NCBI GenBank assembly: GCA_013398295.1 | Contig: VZSF01008867.1 | Location: forward strand, 1-64,000 | Reading direction: 5' to 3' | DNA from: Chionis minor | Lineage: Eukaryota; Chordata; Aves; Charadriiformes; Chionididae | DNA: 64,000 nucleotides | Shown here: positions 60,499-64,000 of the stretch, one piece after another | How positions within the stretch are numbered: the stretch's first letter is position 1 | Layout of the letters: each line of letters starts with the position of its first letter | The notes under the pieces: model-generated | Databases searched by the model: none | What the model was told of the DNA's origin: nothing | What the model saw: the letters and a program-made list of their open reading frames with translations, nothing else | Translations under genes and position numbers: made by a program

Positions 60499-63400
60499 AC
60501 GTTCTCTGGATGCTTCCAGGGAATGATGCAGAACATCTTAATTAGAAATCGTCCCTTCTCCACTGACTACAAATAAATATACCTGACAAAAAGACATGTA
60601 TTTTCTTTTCATGTACTATAAAATGAAAAAAGAAAATATATAGACCATAGAAATCCATATCTTTCCAAGGGAAACTGCAAAGTATCCATATGCCAAAATA
60701 CTCAGCACAAGAGTGCGCATAAACCTGATTAAGCAGATGCCTAAATCCAGTTGGGGTTCAAAGAGCCAAACACTTCTTTTTGGGTGATAAACATACACAT
60801 GAGAATAGCACTCTGTCTCAGGAGCCTGAAGGCTAGCAAGTTGAAATTTCTTCCCCAAAACAGACAATGCAATTGTTTGGAGTGGTGGGGCTGGTTTTTA
60901 TGTTTTTACAGAGGTCATGAGGTTCTTGAGAAGAAACTGCCTGAACTGCTGAGATTTTGGTGTCTAAATTATGCATAAAGTCCTTTCAAGTTCCAATTTA
61001 GGGCGTCTGCATATGCTCCTGCTATGAGGACTACAGGATTTGCATGCAACAAAACACTTGTAACACAGCCTCCACTCCAGCCTTTCCAGGTAAAACACCA
61101 CCGTTCATTTTGCTTGCTTTTCTGCTTGCTTGTTTCACACATCATTTTATATGCTGAGACCATGTGAACTCACATGCATAGTAAAAAAAAAGGTTCCATA
61201 AATGTCAGCAAATGAACAGATATGTTTAGCCACCTATACAGAGCTTTACATATATACATGCATATATGCGCCTCACAAATATGATAGAGAATTCCATCTT
61301 TAATAAATCAGTTCCAGGAATTTCCAAGTGTTTTGAAACTGAGCAACGTCTTAACACATTAAAAACGTATTAAAAAAAAATCCCCTAACATATCCCTAAA
61401 TGGAGAGTATCTTGGAACATGGCTCTGTTCTTATTCAGGTAGTCATTAACAGGAACATATACTGAGAATAAAAACCTTTAAAATTGCCTTTTTTTATGGG
61501 ATCATGAACAACTTATGTTTAACAATTTCAGCCTTTGAAAAATGTACTTGATTGAGTAAGAGTGATTAATTATGAGAATCAAAGCAACTGCATGGAAGAT
61601 TTGTGGAAGGAACTAATCACAACTATGAAGTTCAGAGACTAGAAATACTGGCAGAAATACTCCAACAAGCACTTGTGCCTGATGAGATTTTGAAAGCAAA
61701 TACAATTCTACAGAATTCATGTGCAAAACACACACAAAAAATTAAAGCCTCACATCAGAAGGGAAGGTACCACATGCCACTTCCTTCACCTCTGTTTCCC
61801 TCCAGTGCTGCTCTGTGTTGTTGTGGAGCGCCTATTCTCCATCCCCATCCTCTTTATTTCCCACTTGCTTTCCTTCTGATCCTGTTGCCAGTGGGTTTCC
61901 AAGTATATTTCTCTTTGGATCTGACTCTTTTACTTGTCCCTAGCACCCTACAGAAATAGAAATTCAACCATCATCTCAGCCCAATTCACAGACTTCCCTC
62001 TCGTATTTTTTCCCCTTGCTCTGTTTCTGTTCAGAGTAAAAGCTTTCTCTACCCATATCTGCTCGTGAATTGTAGTGTAAGAAATAGTTTTCAACAACAG
62101 TGATCACAGTACCTGGTTCCGTGTGTGTATATGTATCGTTTTTGCCCAGAATCTGAATTGGTAATAACTCCCAACTTTCTGCAAGGAATGAGTAAGTGGT
62201 TTTTCCACTTTTAAATAAACTGTTTCCTTGCTCTACAGATATATAGCATGATGCCAAAAAGCAGAACTCCAGGCTGTTCTGCCTACCTAAGTTAGAAAAA
62301 TAACTGTACCTTGAGCATGTATTTTTATATCATAATAGCAAATTAGTCGTGGGTAAACAAGGTGGTGGGGAAGACTACTGCAATTTAATGTTAACCCCAG
62401 AATGTAACATAAGAGTAATTTTGTTGATGCAGTACTTTTCACATCACATAGGTTCAGGTTATAATCATAACATGCTACCATGTTAAAGTATTCTTTTTTT
62501 TGGAGGGGGGCAGGGGGTTTATTACACAATTAAAAAAAATTGTTTTGGTGTTTCTCTCCTAAAATTTGGATTTATTCCCGGTTACTAAAATCACAGTTAA
62601 TATAAAAAATGTCAACAAATAAAGTTCATGCCTGTTAGCCACGTGCAGACCAGGAGGGGAGATTAAAGTAGCAGTAAGTAGATCGGTTAGCCCTGTGGTG
62701 CCACACACTATCTGCTTGCACAGTCGTGATTTAGACTGAGGTTGCATTTACCTTTGGTGTTCCACATTTTTAGGTAGCAATGGCTTATTTCATGAATTAT
62801 TTTGAAACTGTCTCCTTTGGGTCAAAAATTCCACTTTTTCCTTTTGGTAATAAAAAGAGACCATTTATACTTCTGTTGTTGTTTTCAAATTAAGCTGTTT
62901 TCCAAAGCTCATGTGTCTACTTAAAACATACGAAGTCAAAACTTTGGCAATTTCATATTAATTTTACATTTGGATTTGATTACGCTGATTGTTTTTCAGT
63001 GTTATTCAACAGGATGAAAAAGCTATTGGCAACAGTAGACATCTCTGCTCCAAACGTGGTGGAGTAATTATGAAATAATGGCATTAAAAATTGCCATGCT
63101 AATGAAAAAATTAATTTTCCACTCCCCAAATACAGTATCATACCTTTTATCTTTAAAGTCAATACCATGGTAAATGGTAGATGAGCAGTGTTTTGCTTGG
63201 AGCTAGCTTGTTTTCATGGCAATTTTGTCAGACTTCAGTCCAGCAGACTGTCATTTTTTATTCCTGTATTCTGAAGTGCATTTTGACTTTTCTGACTACA
63301 GCAAGATGACAAAGGCAGTGCCTTTTTAACACATTCTACCACTGCTACTGCTTTTTTCTTGTTTTGTCCTTCACCTATATGCTTCCCGAAGTGCTGATAA

Positions 63401-64000
63401 CTGAGAAGTAAAAATACATCTGTACTGCTGCATGCTAGTAATACTCCTCCGTCCTTTAAAAGCAAGGAAAAAAATGTAATAAACATCTCATTCATAACAT
63501 CTTCATTTGATGTCCTATCCAGATTCAGACTGATCCATATACCCTCTTCTACTCTGCAGCGCAGCATTATTCTCCACACAGTATCAAACTACTGCATAAG
63601 GCGAGAGGGGCTATTACTCAACCTGAGCAAACATATTCTGCATAGGAGTGGCTAAGGGTGTTTTTAAGGTTAAATTCCTGACGTTCTGTGAAGTTCAGAA
63701 ACATGCTTATGTATGTGTGTGTGCCATGTTGGCCAGCCTAGGGCTCCTGAGCTGGCCATCAGGTGGGACATCCCTGCCTGGACCACTCCACATCCCTTGC
63801 AAGTGGGCTGCAGGGCTTTGCAGATCCTTTTTGAAAAAGGATAGGAACCTACTGGCTCAAAGTGTCACAGTCTAAGAATAAAATACAGCAACTAAAAATA
63901 AAGCGGTTGTAGAATTAGAGTTTGTAAACAAGATTCTGGTGCTGTAAAAATTTACACAAAACTGCTATAGTAACACCCATACTAAAGGTACAAAAAATTA
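60499..64000. other. AT-rich unique sequence to the window end
   Basis: A frame at 61576-61959 encodes a helical-looking stretch (EVQRLEILAEILQQAL) but lacks an acceptor. The block at 63040-63135 resembles a conserved noncoding element. 63700-63830 is GC-richer and unassigned. Confidence 0.45.
63040..63135. promoter_or_regulatory. AT-rich block resembling a conserved noncoding element
   Basis: A dense cluster of homeodomain/POU-type cores: gagtaattatgaaat, the inverted repeat atggcattaaaaattgccat, atgctaatgaaa and aattaattttcc. This composition is typical of deeply conserved developmental enhancers, but base composition alone could explain it. Confidence 0.25.

Noticed and set aside
61576..61959. 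Open frame with helical-looking start (EVQRLEILAEILQQAL)
   Set aside because: No pyrimidine-tract acceptor upstream, no good donor, and the second half reads as low-complexity Pro/Leu/Ser; most likely chance.
1..64000. Search for CRISPR arrays, operons, tRNA, rRNA or a novel defence-like system
   Set aside because: No regularly spaced repeats, no tRNA box sequences, no operon-like coding; the window is ordinary avian intronic or intergenic DNA.

Overview
The window is vertebrate nuclear DNA and almost certainly avian. The main evidence is a series of CR1 LINEs with the bird-typical 3' end: a conserved 'ggactagatgatct...ggtcccttccaacc' block followed by a short ATTCTRTGATTCTRTG tail. There are at least six clear copies plus several remnants, on both strands and of clearly different ages. 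The rest is AT-rich, low in CpG and gene-poor, as expected of a long intron or intergenic stretch on a large chromosome. There are no bacterial operons, CRISPR arrays, or tRNA or rRNA genes that I can recognise. Almost all open frames above 60 codons are chance frames or lie inside CR1.

Layout. 1-7.9 kb holds what I consider the only credible protein-coding signal: two short + strand exons (1337-1432 and 5719-5798). Each is open, each is bounded by an AG/GT pair, and their codon phases fit each other. Together they encode a Glu/Gln/Leu-rich, probably helical segment of a protein I cannot name. A weaker upstream exon is possible at 1079-1129. 7.9-11.5 kb is repeat-dense: a CR1 3' end (+), a long decayed CR1 (-), and an LTR-like unit. 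That unit is interrupted by a single N flanked by two identical 267-bp copies, which is very probably an assembly artefact. 14.07 kb has a GATA microsatellite. 16.0-17.4 kb has two CR1 copies head to head; the + copy keeps an open frame from the reverse transcriptase FADD motif to the natural stop. 20-32 kb is mostly unique sequence with two speculative exons in a phase that could follow the upstream pair (20585-20692, and 31372-31461 with a stop and a downstream AATAAA). It also has an LTR-like fragment at 25.2 kb and a 1.7-kb dead CR1 at 27.5-29.2 kb. 37.2-41.0 kb holds two more CR1 3' ends. 41-64 kb is largely unique AT-rich sequence with microsatellites, one small GC-richer island (43.3 kb), a perfect GATA-motif palindrome (57.32 kb), a short CR1 end (60.4 kb) and an AT-rich block near 63.1 kb that resembles a conserved noncoding element.

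Interpretation. The simplest model is that the window sits inside a large-intron gene on the + strand, with a few small exons separated by tens of kilobases of intron carrying ordinary avian repeats. The gene is unidentified. I found no convincing evidence of an undescribed molecular system; the useful leads are the exon set, the assembly defect and a handful of candidate regulatory motifs.
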